Positions 1-8,853 of a stretch of DNA of 63,163 bases are shown in pieces. Each line of letters begins with the position of its first letter. The stretch's first letter is position 1. The notes below the pieces were generated by a model. It ran no database searches. It was not told the DNA's origin and saw only the letters and a program-made list of their open reading frames with translations. This DNA is from [Clostridium] fimetarium (GTDB lineage Bacteria > Bacillota > Clostridia > Lachnospirales > Lachnospiraceae). Location of the stretch: positions 1 through 63,163 of the forward strand of contig NZ_FOJI01000022.1 of NCBI RefSeq assembly GCF_900111235.1. The letters are read 5' to 3'. A program made the position numbers and the translations under genes.

Positions 1-57
1 ATTTGTCAAGCCTTTTCGATAAAAAAGTGGGTGATTTTTAAAATATAGGAGTTGAAA

Positions 58-74
58 CCCTTATAGAATAAGGG
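58..74. other. Short perfect hairpin upstream of phzF-like gene
   Basis: CCCTTAT and ATAAGGG pair perfectly around a 3-nt AGA loop, about 30 nt before the ribosome binding site of the first gene. No T-run follows, so it is not a normal terminator. The rest of bases 1-106 shows nothing recognisable. Confidence 0.35.
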
Positions 75-120
75 CTAGAGATTCCGAGAAAGTATTTATA
101 TAATGTGGAGGGAGTATATT

Positions 121-900
121 GTGAAATACTATATTGTAGATGCATTTACGGATGAACTATTTAAAGGAAATCAAGCTGGGGTTTGTTTATTGGAAAAATG
201 GCTTGATGATTCTGTTCTGCAAAATATCGCTGCAGAAAATAACCTCGCTGAAACTGCTTTTATCGTTAAAAACAATAATGAATATGACCTTCGATGGTTT
301 ACACCAGAAGTTGAAATTGATTTATGTGGACATGCAACATTAGCTAGCGCATTTGTTATATCAAATTTTGTTAATCAAAAGGTTGATATAATTAACTTTC
401 ATACAAAAAGTGGATTATTATCAGTTATTAGAACAGGTGATTTGTTTGAAATGGACTTCCCATCAAGAAAATCTGAACAAATAGAGATTTCGTCTATAAT
501 GTCAAAATCAATTGGGACTAAAGTCTTGGAAGCTCATCTCTCACGTGATCTGCTTTTGCTTGTGGATACAGAAGAACAAGTGAAAAAAATATCACCAAAT
601 TTAGAATTAATAAAGACTATTCCAAACTGTTTTGCTGTAATTGTAACTGCAAAAGGGAAAAAAGTTGATTTTGTTTCAAGATTTTTTGCGCCTAATGCGG
701 GTATTCCTGAAGATTCTGTGACTGGATCATCTCATTCAACGTTAATTCCGTTTTGGTCAAAAAAGTTAAATAAAGATGATTTGATAGCTTTTCAATTATC
801 TAAAAGAGGTGGTAAACTTTATTGCAAAAATTGTGGAGATAGGGTAAAGATTTCTGGGTATGCAACTCTTTATTTAACAGGAGATATTCATGTTTTTTGA
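121..900 (+). CDS. PhzF family isomerase-like protein
   Basis: A 259-residue member of the PhzF/YddE fold, a diaminopimelate-epimerase-like family whose best-known member isomerises a phenazine precursor. Most genomic members have unknown substrates. The family glutamate lies in NLAETAF (E44), followed by CGHATLASA (residues 69-77) and the C-terminal signature DSVTGSSHS (198-206). Length is normal for the family. I chose GTG at 121 because GGAGGG at 107-112 sits 8 nt upstream; the in-frame ATG at 103 lies before that site and cannot use it. No phenazine genes are nearby, so this is a stand-alone accessory enzyme. A CTTCCCATTATATTTA repeat starts 20 nt after the stop. Confidence 0.9.
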   Translation: MKYYIVDAFTDELFKGNQAGVCLLEKWLDDSVLQNIAAENNLAETAFIVKNNNEYDLRWFTPEVEIDLCGHATLASAFVISNFVNQKVDIINFHTKSGLLSVIRTGDLFEMDFPSRKSEQIEISSIMSKSIGTKVLEAHLSRDLLLLVDTEEQVKKISPNLELIKTIPNCFAVIVTAKGKKVDFVSRFFAPNAGIPEDSVTGSSHSTLIPFWSKKLNKDDLIAFQLSKRGGKLYCKNCGDRVKISGYATLYLTGDIHVF

Positions 901-920
901 TACTGTCGAGTAGTTGTGAG

Positions 921-936
921 CTTCCCATTATATTTA
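921..936 (+). repeat. Dispersed intergenic repeat, copy 1 (exact core)
   Basis: Exact CTTCCCATTATATTTA core, 20 nt after the phzF-like stop codon. Similar sequence peters out over the next 30-40 nt. The rest of the gap to 1132 has no intact gene. A decayed reading frame around 1010-1070 may be a gene remnant but I cannot assign it. Confidence 0.75.
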
Positions 937-1132
937 TTAAGTTATGGAAAAATAGATGAATAAGAATTTATATGAGGTATGAGACCACATCCATAGAAAA
1001 GTTAAGAAGTTTTTTATGATAGCTTTAAAGCAAAAGAACCTTATTTCTCACTTGAAAAATGAAGATAAGGAGATAATTTGAGATTTGATATATAGTTATA
1101 TTTAATGTACTTACACTAGATTGGAGAGAAGA

Positions 1133-2761
1133 ATGAAAGATTTGTTTTCAAAAATTAATAATAATACTAAAGATAATATGAAATTACTTTTTACGCGTTC
1201 ATCTTCACTTGCGCCAAAAGAATTGAAAAAGAAAAGAAAAATTCAAAATCGCACGATTGGTTTCATTCTAGTTACACTGCAAACCATTATTTCAATTGTA
1301 TTTTTGTTTTTTTTATTCCATTTGAATATTATTCCTAATAAATACATAATTGTAATTGTTATAGTCTTGCTCTTAATCACAGCATACAATATCTTTTCTC
1401 AGCTCACTAAGGCTCATATATTTGGAAAAGTACTCGCAGTTTTTCTGAGTATCATATTATTTGTTGGTTCCATATATATTTACAAAACCGATAATATGTT
1501 ACAAGACGTATCTGGTTCTAACGTCAAAACTGATTACTTTTCAGTTATTGTACTAAACAAAGACACAGCCGATACTTTAAGCGAAGCACAAACTTACATA
1601 TTTGGATATAATGGTTTAAATGATAATACTAACAGCGAAAAAGTTGTTCGAAAAATTAACGACGACCTCAATATCAGTCTCAAAACCGTAACTTATGATG
1701 ACTGGAATACACTAGTGAATGCTCTATATAATCAAAACGTAAAAGCAATCATTTTAAATGAATCTTTTAGATCTGAAATAGAACAACAGTTTAGTGATTT
1801 TAATGAAAAGACAAAGGTTCTTGAAACCATCAAATTTGAATCTAAGATAACAAGAGTTGCAAAAAACCTTGTTACTGAACCCTTTACAATATTTATTGGG
1901 GGTAATGATACAGATGGCAACCTCGATGGAGATTCAACAAAAAATGATGTCAATATTGTTGCTACCTTTAACCCCATTACTAGACAAGCCATTCTTGTAA
2001 CTACACCTCGTGATTATTATTGTAAGATATACACCTTATCACAAAGTGGAATTAAGACAGACAAACTCACTCATGCCGGAAACTTCGGAACAGATGCCGT
2101 AATGGAAACCCTAGGTAATCTATATGGAGTAAATATCGATTATTTTGCGAGAATAAACTTTTCTGGTACAATAAAAATAGTCGATGCACTTGGTGGTCTG
2201 GATATTAACTCTGAGCTAGACTTTAATTCAACTTATGATACATGTATGAATTTATACCACTTTTCAGCCGGCCTAAATTCTAATTGTAGCGGTGAAAAAG
2301 TACTCACTTTTTGCAGAGAACGTATGGCATTTAAAGCGCTTGGTGATAACCAACGTGGCCGCAATCAGATGTTTGCACTCCAGGCTTTAATTGCAAAAGC
2401 CTCATCACCTTCAATACTTACAACTTATCCGAGCTTAATGGATTCTTTATCTGGAATGTTTTCAACAAATATGCTTCAATCAAACATTTCAGCGGTTATT
2501 AAAGATATGCTAAACAATCCGAAATCATGGAATGTTCAGACCTATAATACAACCGGTTTTGGTGATAACTATGGTCCTTCGAACCTATATCCAAATGATC
2601 CTTTACTCAGGGAAATGTCTATTATTTTACCAGACTACAATTCAATCAATAGAGCAAGTGAACTGATGGATAAAGTTAGAAATGGTGAAAATTTTGATCT
2701 TAAGTCATACCTTGAAAGTGCCACTGCAGCTACTGCTGCAAGCGAAACTGCCGCGCAATAA
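1133..2761 (+). CDS. LytR-CpsA-Psr (LCP) family protein
   Basis: LCP proteins are membrane-anchored phosphotransferases that attach teichoic acids or polysaccharides to peptidoglycan. Three N-terminal membrane segments (about residues 42-64, 71-88, 97-117) precede an accessory region and the extracellular LCP core. Core motifs are visible: TTPRDYY (R293), KLTHAGNFG (311-319), GGLDINSELDF (354-364), and the arginine-rich RERMAFKALGDNQRGRNQ (395-412) that binds the polyprenyl pyrophosphate. The tail is alanine/threonine-rich. The 542-residue length with three membrane segments is longer than the minimal LCP and fits the clostridial form. ATG 1133 is used with GGAGAG just upstream; TTG 1121 lies too early. 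No capsule or teichoic acid genes are adjacent. Confidence 0.92.
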   Translation: MKDLFSKINNNTKDNMKLLFTRSSSLAPKELKKKRKIQNRTIGFILVTLQTIISIVFLFFLFHLNIIPNKYIIVIVIVLLLITAYNIFSQLTKAHIFGKVLAVFLSIILFVGSIYIYKTDNMLQDVSGSNVKTDYFSVIVLNKDTADTLSEAQTYIFGYNGLNDNTNSEKVVRKINDDLNISLKTVTYDDWNTLVNALYNQNVKAIILNESFRSEIEQQFSDFNEKTKVLETIKFESKITRVAKNLVTEPFTIFIGGNDTDGNLDGDSTKNDVNIVATFNPITRQAILVTTPRDYYCKIYTLSQSGIKTDKLTHAGNFGTDAVMETLGNLYGVNIDYFARINFSGTIKIVDALGGLDINSELDFNSTYDTCMNLYHFSAGLNSNCSGEKVLTFCRERMAFKALGDNQRGRNQMFALQALIAKASSPSILTTYPSLMDSLSGMFSTNMLQSNISAVIKDMLNNPKSWNVQTYNTTGFGDNYGPSNLYPNDPLLREMSIILPDYNSINRASELMDKVRNGENFDLKSYLESATAATAASETAAQ

Positions 2762-2797
2762 AATTGCATTTTGTATATGGTGGAGGTGAAAAATAAG

Positions 2798-2917
2798 ATG
2801 GGGATATTTGATAAAATGAAGGAGCCTGTTTTCTTTAAGAGGAGGAACAATGATAATATTTTATATGGAATGTATTTATATAATGGGAATAGCAATATTC
2901 TGTATTATTCATCATAA
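2798..2917 (+). pseudogene. N-terminal remnant of a NERD-type protein
   Basis: A perfect GGAGGTG ribosome binding site (2783-2789) precedes ATG 2798, but the frame closes after 39 codons. Its first 14 residues, MGIFDKMKEPVFFK, match my recollection of the conserved N-terminus of clostridial nuclease-related-domain (NERD) proteins; the remaining residues do not. Similarity ends at about 2839, exactly where the GGAGGA ribosome binding site of the next gene begins. I read it as the 5' stub of a lost NERD gene. A 39-residue translated peptide is not excluded. Confidence 0.5.
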
Positions 2918-3092
2918 TAATCTGCGTAGAATGACATATGTACTCGATGCAGTTTCTGTTATTATATTTTTGATAGGTATAATACTGCCAATTAGTCTAA
3001 TGCTGATGACAAAAGTGTCAGCATTGATTAGTACTGTAGTATTAATATTGATATTAAGGGAATATAGGGTTAATAAAAAAAATAACATGTAA
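2850..3092 (+). CDS. Small membrane protein of unknown function
   Basis: An 80-residue, strongly hydrophobic protein with two or three predicted membrane segments (about residues 6-20, 30-52 and 56-70) and a basic tail, REYRVNKKNNM. I do not recognise a family. GGAGGA at 2841-2846 is well placed for ATG 2850. It overlaps the end of the preceding NERD stub in another frame. A repeat core begins 18 nt after its stop. It could be the C-terminal part of a larger membrane protein, but the good ribosome binding site argues for a real small gene. Confidence 0.5.
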   Translation: MIIFYMECIYIMGIAIFCIIHHNNLRRMTYVLDAVSVIIFLIGIILPISLMLMTKVSALISTVVLILILREYRVNKKNNM

Positions 3093-3110
3093 TAAAGTGA
3101 ATCCAGTGAA

Positions 3111-3126
3111 CTTCCCATTATATTTA
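3111..3126 (+). repeat. Dispersed intergenic repeat, copy 2 (exact core)
   Basis: Exact CTTCCCATTATATTTA core 18 nt after the preceding stop. A second conserved arm, GAAACAAACAAATTTGAA, follows at 3137-3154. A similar arm occurs 30 nt after the core start at copy 3 (4679-4696). Confidence 0.75.
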
Positions 3127-3221
3127 AATAAAATATGAAACAAACAAATTTGAATTTACAATTAAAAAGAAAACTAATAATTTCAGAACTAAAGTCATTA
3201 TTGAAATCTTGGAGGTTTAAT

Positions 3222-4115
3222 ATGAGCGCTATAATTAGAAACTACACTTGTGAATTAGGGTATACAGATGATTTTCATAAAGTGTGTGATTTTTTAATTC
3301 GTATAAATAAGGATAATGTTATTACTCCTAACTATTTATGGGCAAGATGGGTATGGCAATTTGGTCCATATATGAGTATGGAATATTTGTCACATATTGG
3401 TATTGTCGAAAATGATGGAATCATTGTTGGGCTTGTAACTTATGAAAATAATCTCGGTGAGTCTTATTTCTGCTTAGACGAGAAGTACAATTATTTGAAA
3501 CCTCAGCTTATTGATTATGCCTTGCAGAATTTGAGTTTGCATGGAAATTTAAAAATCACATTACCAGATGGAGACTTAGGATATCAGCAAGTTGCTATTC
3601 AAAAAGGCTTTATTCCTACAACTCAGAAGTCTTCGGTGGCGATAATTGAGATTAATAATAACTACTATACGCTCCCAGAAGGTTATAAAATTATTAGTTT
3701 TGATGACAAAAGTTTTGATGTTGAACGATATTACAATGCAATATGGAGAGGCTTTAACAACCAGCGTCAACGAAATGAAAAAGAAATAGAATCTATGAGG
3801 AAACGTGAAGGTTTTGATGCCCCACACCTAAACCTGTATTTGCGGATATTAGTAGTAGCCCCGAACGGTGACTATGCTGCTCATTGTGGAATGTGGTGCA
3901 TTCCTGATAGTGGATATGCTTATGTAGAACCAGTATTTACTTTGCCAGAATATCGTAAAATGGGTTTGGGAAAAGCAGCTGTACTTGAAGGTGTAAACAG
4001 GTGTGGTAAACTCGGAGCAAAACAAGCTTACGTTCTTTCGTCACAGCAGTTCTACTATAATATCGGATTTTATCCTATACAAAACGAAACATGGTGGGAA
4101 TTACGTTCAAAATAA
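3222..4115 (+). CDS. GNAT family N-acetyltransferase
   Basis: A 297-residue protein with a C-terminal GNAT domain. The acetyl-CoA pyrophosphate loop is RKMGLGKA (about residues 245-252), followed by the characteristic end SSQQFYYNIGFYPI. The N-terminal half is the size of a second, degenerate GNAT-like domain, so this is probably a two-domain acetyltransferase. ATG 3222 is preceded by GGAGGTTTAAT at ideal spacing. An upstream in-frame ATG at 3135 would translate intergenic repeat sequence and has no ribosome binding site. Substrate is unknown and the neighbours give no clue. Confidence 0.88.
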   Translation: MSAIIRNYTCELGYTDDFHKVCDFLIRINKDNVITPNYLWARWVWQFGPYMSMEYLSHIGIVENDGIIVGLVTYENNLGESYFCLDEKYNYLKPQLIDYALQNLSLHGNLKITLPDGDLGYQQVAIQKGFIPTTQKSSVAIIEINNNYYTLPEGYKIISFDDKSFDVERYYNAIWRGFNNQRQRNEKEIESMRKREGFDAPHLNLYLRILVVAPNGDYAAHCGMWCIPDSGYAYVEPVFTLPEYRKMGLGKAAVLEGVNRCGKLGAKQAYVLSSQQFYYNIGFYPIQNETWWELRSK

Positions 4116-4238
4116 GTATAATCTACAGTAAATTTACATAACTAGTTTAATATTCATGATATTGTAAACTAAAAGCTGATTTTATTTTAAAGATTTACAT
4201 CAAAATGTGTAATTGATACATGAAAGGACAAACAATTT

Positions 4239-4616
4239 ATGGAAGAAAAAATCACATTATGTGGAGATAACTGTTTGGTGTGTCCGAGGTATAATGCAAA
4301 AAGTGATGAAGAACTAAAGAAGGTTGCCGAATTATGGTATAGAGTTGGTTGGAGAAATACAGTTGTTTCTAATGTGGAAATTAGCTGTTTGGGTTGTTCT
4401 TCTCATAAACAATGTACTTATAGATTAGTAGAGTGTATTCAGGAACATAACGTAAATAAGTGTAACCAATGTCGTAAGTATCCATGTGAAAAAATAAATC
4501 ATATGCTTATACGTTCTGAAGAATATAAAAGAAATTGTAAGATAAAATGTTCACATGAAGAATATAGCATTCTTGAAAAGGCATTCTTTGAAAAAGAAAT
4601 AAATCTGGCTAAATAA
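4239..4616 (+). CDS. DUF3795 cysteine-rich protein
   Basis: A 125-residue cytosolic protein rich in cysteine, matching the DUF3795 family common in clostridia. Cysteine pairs occur in LCGDNCLVCPRY near the N-terminus, in ISCLGCSSHKQCTY at the centre, and in VNKCNQCRKYPCEKI after it. The spacing suggests zinc or iron binding. The function of the family is not established. The weak AAGGACAAAC element upstream of ATG 4239 is the likely ribosome binding site. It stands alone between two unrelated genes, with a degenerate repeat copy downstream. Confidence 0.82.
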   Translation: MEEKITLCGDNCLVCPRYNAKSDEELKKVAELWYRVGWRNTVVSNVEISCLGCSSHKQCTYRLVECIQEHNVNKCNQCRKYPCEKINHMLIRSEEYKRNCKIKCSHEEYSILEKAFFEKEINLAK

Positions 4617-4648
4617 TTGTTTGATTCAAATTTATTGGTTGGATTTAA

Positions 4649-4664
4649 CTATCTATTATATTTA
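4649..4664 (+). repeat. Dispersed intergenic repeat, copy 3 (degenerate core)
   Basis: CTATCTATTATATTTA matches the exact core at 13 of 16 positions, 32 nt after the DUF3795 stop. The second arm GAAACAGATAAATTTGAA at 4679-4696 closely matches that of copy 2, which supports common origin. Confidence 0.55.
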
Positions 4665-4741
4665 AAAACACAAGTATTGAAACAGATAAATTTGAAGTTG
4701 AAGGGAAGATTATTAATATTAGATGAATAGAGGTGCTAGTG

Positions 4742-5623
4742 GTGAGCAAAAAAATAATATCAGGTCTTTTAAGTGTCATTGTTATAGTTTTACTTTTTCC
4801 TAGGGCTGTTTATGCAGACATGGGGCCAAAGCCTTCGGTAAACATTGACTTTGTTGGAATAGAAAATCAAATATATTACATAACGTTACTTTCTGAAGAG
4901 CAAAGCACGGGTCCACATTATTTCAGTACTAAACCAATTGATGAAAATAATTATTTAGTACGTGAACATAAGGAAGAAGGCATTGATGCATGGCAGGCCT
5001 TTCGAAATTATAAGGATGTGGATGGATTCTATTTTATTAATTACTTTCAGCGTTGTAACGAACAAAACACATTTAACTGGACTTACTATCCACCAAGTAC
5101 ATTTAAGGTACTAATCTATTTTCCCAAGGAGGATAAATTCATCTCCACAGAAATTTCATATAAATATGCTTTTGACAGTTATTACAAAGTATCCATATTA
5201 GATAATAAAACTACTATAGTAACAGAAAAAAAATATGATTCATCTGCTGAAATGACCTCTTTATCGGTGAGAATACTTCTTACCATGGCAGTTGAAATTC
5301 TTGTAGCCCTGTTTTTTGGATTAAAAAAGAGAAATATTCTTTTATTTATCATCGCGATTAACATGGTTACCCAGATTGCACTTAACATTCTTTTAAACAT
5401 AATCAACTATAAAAGTGGTGGATATGCTTTTGTTTTCAATTATATTTGGATGGAATTACTTGTCGTTTTAATTGAGGCCTTTGTCTATTCTCTTTATTTT
5501 TCGAAAGCAAAAACAGATATACCTATTAAAAAGTGGATAGCACCTGTTTATTCAATCGTTGCGAATTCTGCATCGTTTATCATGGGATTAGTGATTTTAT
5601 TTAAATTGCCAGGGATATTCTAA
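4742..5623 (+). CDS. Exported membrane protein of unknown function
   Basis: A signal-like hydrophobic N-terminus ends near PRAVYADMGPKPS, a start seen in an uncharacterised clostridial membrane family. An extracytoplasmic domain of about 140 residues follows. Four hydrophobic segments fill the C-terminal 110 residues, from LLTMAVEILVALFFG to the end. GTG is repeated at 4733, 4739 and 4742; the last has the best spacing to AGAGG (4729-4733). Function is unknown. It is a single gene with no operon partner, though a truncated nitroreductase start follows 64 nt later. Confidence 0.72.
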   Translation: MSKKIISGLLSVIVIVLLFPRAVYADMGPKPSVNIDFVGIENQIYYITLLSEEQSTGPHYFSTKPIDENNYLVREHKEEGIDAWQAFRNYKDVDGFYFINYFQRCNEQNTFNWTYYPPSTFKVLIYFPKEDKFISTEISYKYAFDSYYKVSILDNKTTIVTEKKYDSSAEMTSLSVRILLTMAVEILVALFFGLKKRNILLFIIAINMVTQIALNILLNIINYKSGGYAFVFNYIWMELLVVLIEAFVYSLYFSKAKTDIPIKKWIAPVYSIVANSASFIMGLVILFKLPGIF

Positions 5624-5687
5624 GCTGATTGTTATATTTATAGGAAGAATCATAAATAGAGTAAATTATACAAGAGGAGGAAGACAA

Positions 5688-5897
5688 ATGGAATATGAAA
5701 GCCTTATAGATTCTATTTTCAAAAGGCGAAGCATTAGGAATTACACTGCAAAGGAATTTGAAAATGAGAAACTAGTAATCTTACTAAAAGCAGCAATGGC
5801 AGCCCCGACGGCTGGTAATAGACAACCTTGGGAATTTATTATTGTTAATAACAGAGAAAAATTAGATGTGGCCACTTGTTGTTTGACTACTACATAA
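5688..5897 (+). pseudogene. Truncated nitroreductase (N-terminal third)
   Basis: The frame starts like an FMN-dependent nitroreductase: FKRRSIRNYTAKEF carries the phosphate-binding arginines and AAMAAPTAGNRQPWEFIIV is the second family motif. It stops after 69 residues, whereas the family is about 170-210. Similarity fades at NNREKLDVA, and the stop codon overlaps the AAGGAG ribosome binding site of the next gene. Half the FMN site and the dimer extension are missing, so it should be inactive. GAGGAGG upstream of ATG 5688 is intact. This is a 5' remnant like others in this region; an intact relative lies at 17323-17952. Confidence 0.8.
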
Positions 5898-5910
5898 GGA
5901 GATTAACTAT

Positions 5911-6822
5911 ATGAACAAGATTGATTTAAAACATGTTAATAATTGGATGCATCGAAATGCAAGAGAACTGGATTTGAAAATCTGGGACTGCTTATTTGCA
6001 GATGGAGCCGCAGTGGCAGTGGCCGATGCGATGTTAGCATATCAGAATGAAGATGGTGGCTTTGGACATGGACTTGACCCGGATAACTGGAATGCGAATT
6101 CAGTACCGTATGCCAGTCTTTATGCAATTGAAGCACTAGAGATGGTTGGATTTTATGATATGAATCATCCGGTCTATCAAGGAATCCGAAAGTATCTGAA
6201 TGCAACAGGTCCAGAGCAATGGATTTTTACGTTACCAACGAATGCCGATTATCCTCATGCTTCTTTTTACAATTATGATGATCAATATAACAAGGTCGAG
6301 AGTACAGGAGTCATTATGTCGTTAAGTGCGTTTGTAATCAAGTACGCCTCGGACTTATCAGTTTTTGATACTGTGATGCAGCAACTGGATTCTTATATTG
6401 CAAGGTTTCAGGAAAACAATTTGGGAGACATGGGACCATCTAGTTATATTACACTTATAGATGCAATAGAGAAGATGGGGATAAAAGGATATGACTATGC
6501 GAAATTACAGCAGAGACTGATTACAATAGTTAATCAGACAATGCAAAAAGAGGAGAAACAGTGGGGAAACTATGGATATCGTCCTTCCGACTTTATCAAG
6601 ACGAAGAATAGTATGTTTCGAAAAGGAAACGAAGAGATAGTCGAGAAAGAATGTGATTTCCTGATAAAGACACTTCCAACGAATAATGTTTGGCCAGTTT
6701 CGTGGCGTTGGTTTAATAATGCGAAGCTATATCCAAAAGAAGAAACAATTAGCTTACATATGGCAAAAGCAAGAAAATGCATTGAAAAAATGCTTTTCTT
6801 AAAGGAATTTAATCGCATTTAA
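5911..6822 (+). CDS. Alpha/alpha-toroid (prenyltransferase-like) protein
   Basis: A 303-residue, largely helical soluble protein. Near the N-terminus is QNEDGGFGHGLDPDNW (residues 45-60), the QxxDGGFG signature of squalene/prenyltransferase-type toroid repeats. Similar helix-turn periods follow. No signal peptide, no membrane segment and no catalytic DxDD motif are visible, so it is unlikely to be a terpene cyclase. Family members in clostridia are uncharacterised. AAGGAG at 5895-5900 drives ATG 5911. It follows the nitroreductase stub directly. Confidence 0.72.
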   Translation: MNKIDLKHVNNWMHRNARELDLKIWDCLFADGAAVAVADAMLAYQNEDGGFGHGLDPDNWNANSVPYASLYAIEALEMVGFYDMNHPVYQGIRKYLNATGPEQWIFTLPTNADYPHASFYNYDDQYNKVESTGVIMSLSAFVIKYASDLSVFDTVMQQLDSYIARFQENNLGDMGPSSYITLIDAIEKMGIKGYDYAKLQQRLITIVNQTMQKEEKQWGNYGYRPSDFIKTKNSMFRKGNEEIVEKECDFLIKTLPTNNVWPVSWRWFNNAKLYPKEETISLHMAKARKCIEKMLFLKEFNRI

Positions 6823-6931
6823 ATAACAAGATCGTAATATATATATGTTTGCTTCGCACAAAAAGGCATAATAAAGGAAAAAGTGAATTCAGGTTTATTT
6901 AAGCAGATGCTCAGAGGCTAGAGGAGCACCA

Positions 6932-7042
6932 GTGATAAGAGTTACAAAGAATAGTGGTGAACGTATAATTCAAGGTATGGGAGTATTAAATAAAGAGAAA
7001 ACAGAATTTTTAATAAGAAATATTTATGGGGAATTAATATGA
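6932..7042 (+). CDS. Small ORF overlapping the lipoprotein start
   Basis: GTG 6932 follows GAGGAG (6921-6926) and opens a 36-codon frame, from VIRVTKNSGERII to NIYGELI. Its stop overlaps the next ATG in an ATGA, a translational-coupling arrangement. I recognise no family. It could be a real small gene, the tail of a lost gene, or chance. The gap from 6823 to 6931 holds nothing else that I can identify. Confidence 0.3.
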   Translation: MIRVTKNSGERIIQGMGVLNKEKTEFLIRNIYGELI

Positions 7043-7929
7043 AAATTAGAAGAAAATTTGTACTATTTATAATAGCATCATTCGTGGTTTCACTTTGCGC
7101 TTGTGGTCATATCATTGATAAGACTGCATCAAATAATTCTACGTCAAACATTACAATAAATGAAACTACAGATAATACAGTATTAAACAAGACTGAATCA
7201 AACAATACAGTATCAACCGAATCAACCAATACTGAATCAAGCAATTTGGCAGATGGTTCATCTTTTGAAGGTGAATGGAATCGTACTAATATCCCTAAAG
7301 CATTTGGTGGTAGGATTAAAATTACAAACCAGAAAAATGATTTTTTTGACTTTGATTTTAGAGGTTGGTATGGTGCCCATAGCGGAATTATATCAGGAAC
7401 AGCGCAAATAACTGATAAATATAAATCTATTTTTACTTATAAAGATAAATATTCCAATAAGACTGCAATTGTTACCTTTATAATAGATAATGGCCAACTT
7501 ACAGTATCTGCTGAAAATAATTCGGCTTTGGGCTTTGGTTTCAACGTAATAATTGACGGTAATTATACAATTGCAGAACCTAATTACACAAATGCTAATC
7601 TAATCGATTCTATATTTCCAAGAGATGCAGATAAGGAAAAAGCAAAGAATTTATTAGGGCAAACTGCATATGAACAAATGTTGGACGTAATGGATTTGGG
7701 TATACAATATATAAACGATAAACTTAACTACTCTGGATATATACAAGGTGCGGGTGAAGGTGTTGATATTAAAATTGACTGTGATTTTTATTATATATTA
7801 GGTTATTGGCTTGAAACATCTGGGTATACACTTTATACCAACGATCCTGCATTTCAAGCAACTTTGCCGGATTTCTTTACCAAAAGGACTAATGCAACAT
7901 TAAATTTTGTGTATAAGTCATTACCTTAA
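7039..7929 (+). CDS. Secreted lipoprotein of unknown function
   Basis: A basic N-terminus and hydrophobic stretch end in SLCACGH, an acceptable lipobox with the lipidated cysteine at about residue 22. An Asn/Thr/Ser-rich linker with repeated NNT and ES(N/T) motifs (about 27-75) tethers a globular domain. That domain has a beta-rich part, FEGEWNRTN to the ITKxxxNY region, and a helical C-terminal part. The protein is therefore predicted to sit on the outer face of the membrane. I do not recognise the domain. A GGGG element sits about 8 nt before ATG 7039. Confidence 0.75.
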   Translation: MKIRRKFVLFIIASFVVSLCACGHIIDKTASNNSTSNITINETTDNTVLNKTESNNTVSTESTNTESSNLADGSSFEGEWNRTNIPKAFGGRIKITNQKNDFFDFDFRGWYGAHSGIISGTAQITDKYKSIFTYKDKYSNKTAIVTFIIDNGQLTVSAENNSALGFGFNVIIDGNYTIAEPNYTNANLIDSIFPRDADKEKAKNLLGQTAYEQMLDVMDLGIQYINDKLNYSGYIQGAGEGVDIKIDCDFYYILGYWLETSGYTLYTNDPAFQATLPDFFTKRTNATLNFVYKSLP

Positions 7930-8021
7930 TTTAAATAAAAGATGCCCCTCAATGAGTTCAAATGGACTTTATAGCGTAAATCTAGCACATAGGAAAATTT
8001 GAATATCTGGAGGGTTAAATT

Positions 8022-8087
8022 TTGACATCAAGAAAAAGACAATACGATTACTTACATAACATGAAGTTGAATGAAAATCTAGAGTAA
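8022..8087 (+). pseudogene. Possible 5' gene stub (21 codons)
   Basis: TTG 8022 follows GGAGGG at ideal distance and encodes MTSRKRQYDYLHNMKLNENLE before a stop, 12 nt before the GGAGGAG ribosome binding site of the next gene. The sequence just upstream, TCTAGCACATAGGAAAATTTGAA, resembles the arm after the repeat core at 17258. Parent gene not recognised. Confidence 0.3.
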
Positions 8088-8111
8088 ATACATTTATGGA
8101 GGAGTGAAGTT

Positions 8112-8594
8112 ATGGATAATTGGAAAATTGATAGGATTTACTCTGCTGAAATGGGCGAAAATCCGACAGTAATGGTAAAAATGAAAAGTGGATTTGCAGT
8201 TATGGGGGATTATCAATTTTTGCCAGGATATTGTGTCCTTCTTGGATTTCCTAAGGCAAGTTCATTAAATGAGTTATCTTTGGCAGATAGAACGCAATAT
8301 TTAATAGATATGACTCTTATAGGTGACGCCATTATTAAGACCTGTAATCCATTAAGAATAAATTATTCTATATTAATGAATTTAGATAATTATTTACATG
8401 CACATATTGAATCACGCTATGATTGGGAACCTGATAAAAATAAGTGTAGACCATCTTATTTTTATCCGAAAGAACAAAGAAATAGTAGTCAATATGAGTT
8501 CTCAGAAGAAAAGTATGGAGTTTTAAAAAGTAATATTACTTCAAATCTAATTGAACTTATGAAAAATTCTGGATACAATATGGCTGATGAATAA
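8112..8594 (+). CDS. HIT-like (histidine triad-type) protein
   Basis: A 160-residue cytosolic protein whose centre reads LDNYLHAHIESRYDWE, with H96 and H98 forming an HxH followed by an arginine. This resembles the end of the HIT motif in Ap4A-hydrolase/galactose-uridylyltransferase-like proteins. The N-terminal half (FLPGYCVLLGFPKASSLNELS) matches the beta-sheet and the usual length of the family. The third triad histidine is replaced, so catalysis may differ from classical nucleotidyl hydrolases. GGAGGAG upstream of ATG 8112 is strong. Nucleotide hydrolase activity is inferred from fold only. Confidence 0.68.
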   Translation: MDNWKIDRIYSAEMGENPTVMVKMKSGFAVMGDYQFLPGYCVLLGFPKASSLNELSLADRTQYLIDMTLIGDAIIKTCNPLRINYSILMNLDNYLHAHIESRYDWEPDKNKCRPSYFYPKEQRNSSQYEFSEEKYGVLKSNITSNLIELMKNSGYNMADE

Positions 8595-8661
8595 ATCTGA
8601 GATTCTATATTTAGAAGCTTCATACGAAAAACAAAAATATTTACTTAGGATGGGATAAATT

Positions 8662-8778
8662 ATGGCATCTAGAACAATGCATTTAGCTATAGTTAGTGAT
8701 TTAAATGAAAGTTTAAAAGAAGGACATTCATGCTTGAACCCAATGGATTACGCTAGGGAGATTCCTGTTAATAGATAA
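8662..8778 (+). pseudogene. 5' gene stub, MASRTMHLAI-type
   Basis: ATG 8662 is preceded by a GGATGGGAT ribosome binding site and encodes 38 codons starting MASRTMHLAIVSDLNE. The opening resembles that of a clostridial protein family that begins MxSRxMHLA and is several times longer. The rest matches nothing I know. It is probably the start of a deleted gene. Confidence 0.4.
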
Positions 8779-8853
8779 ATGATAGAACAACAATGTAATG
8801 CAGTATATATATTTATAAAGTATAATAAAAAAATTAGTAGCAAGGAGAATTAA

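Noticed and set aside
1010-1070. Decayed frame FYDSFKAKEPYFSLEK between phzF-like and LCP genes
   Set aside because: It looks protein-like, but stop codons interrupt it at once and no parent gene is recognised.
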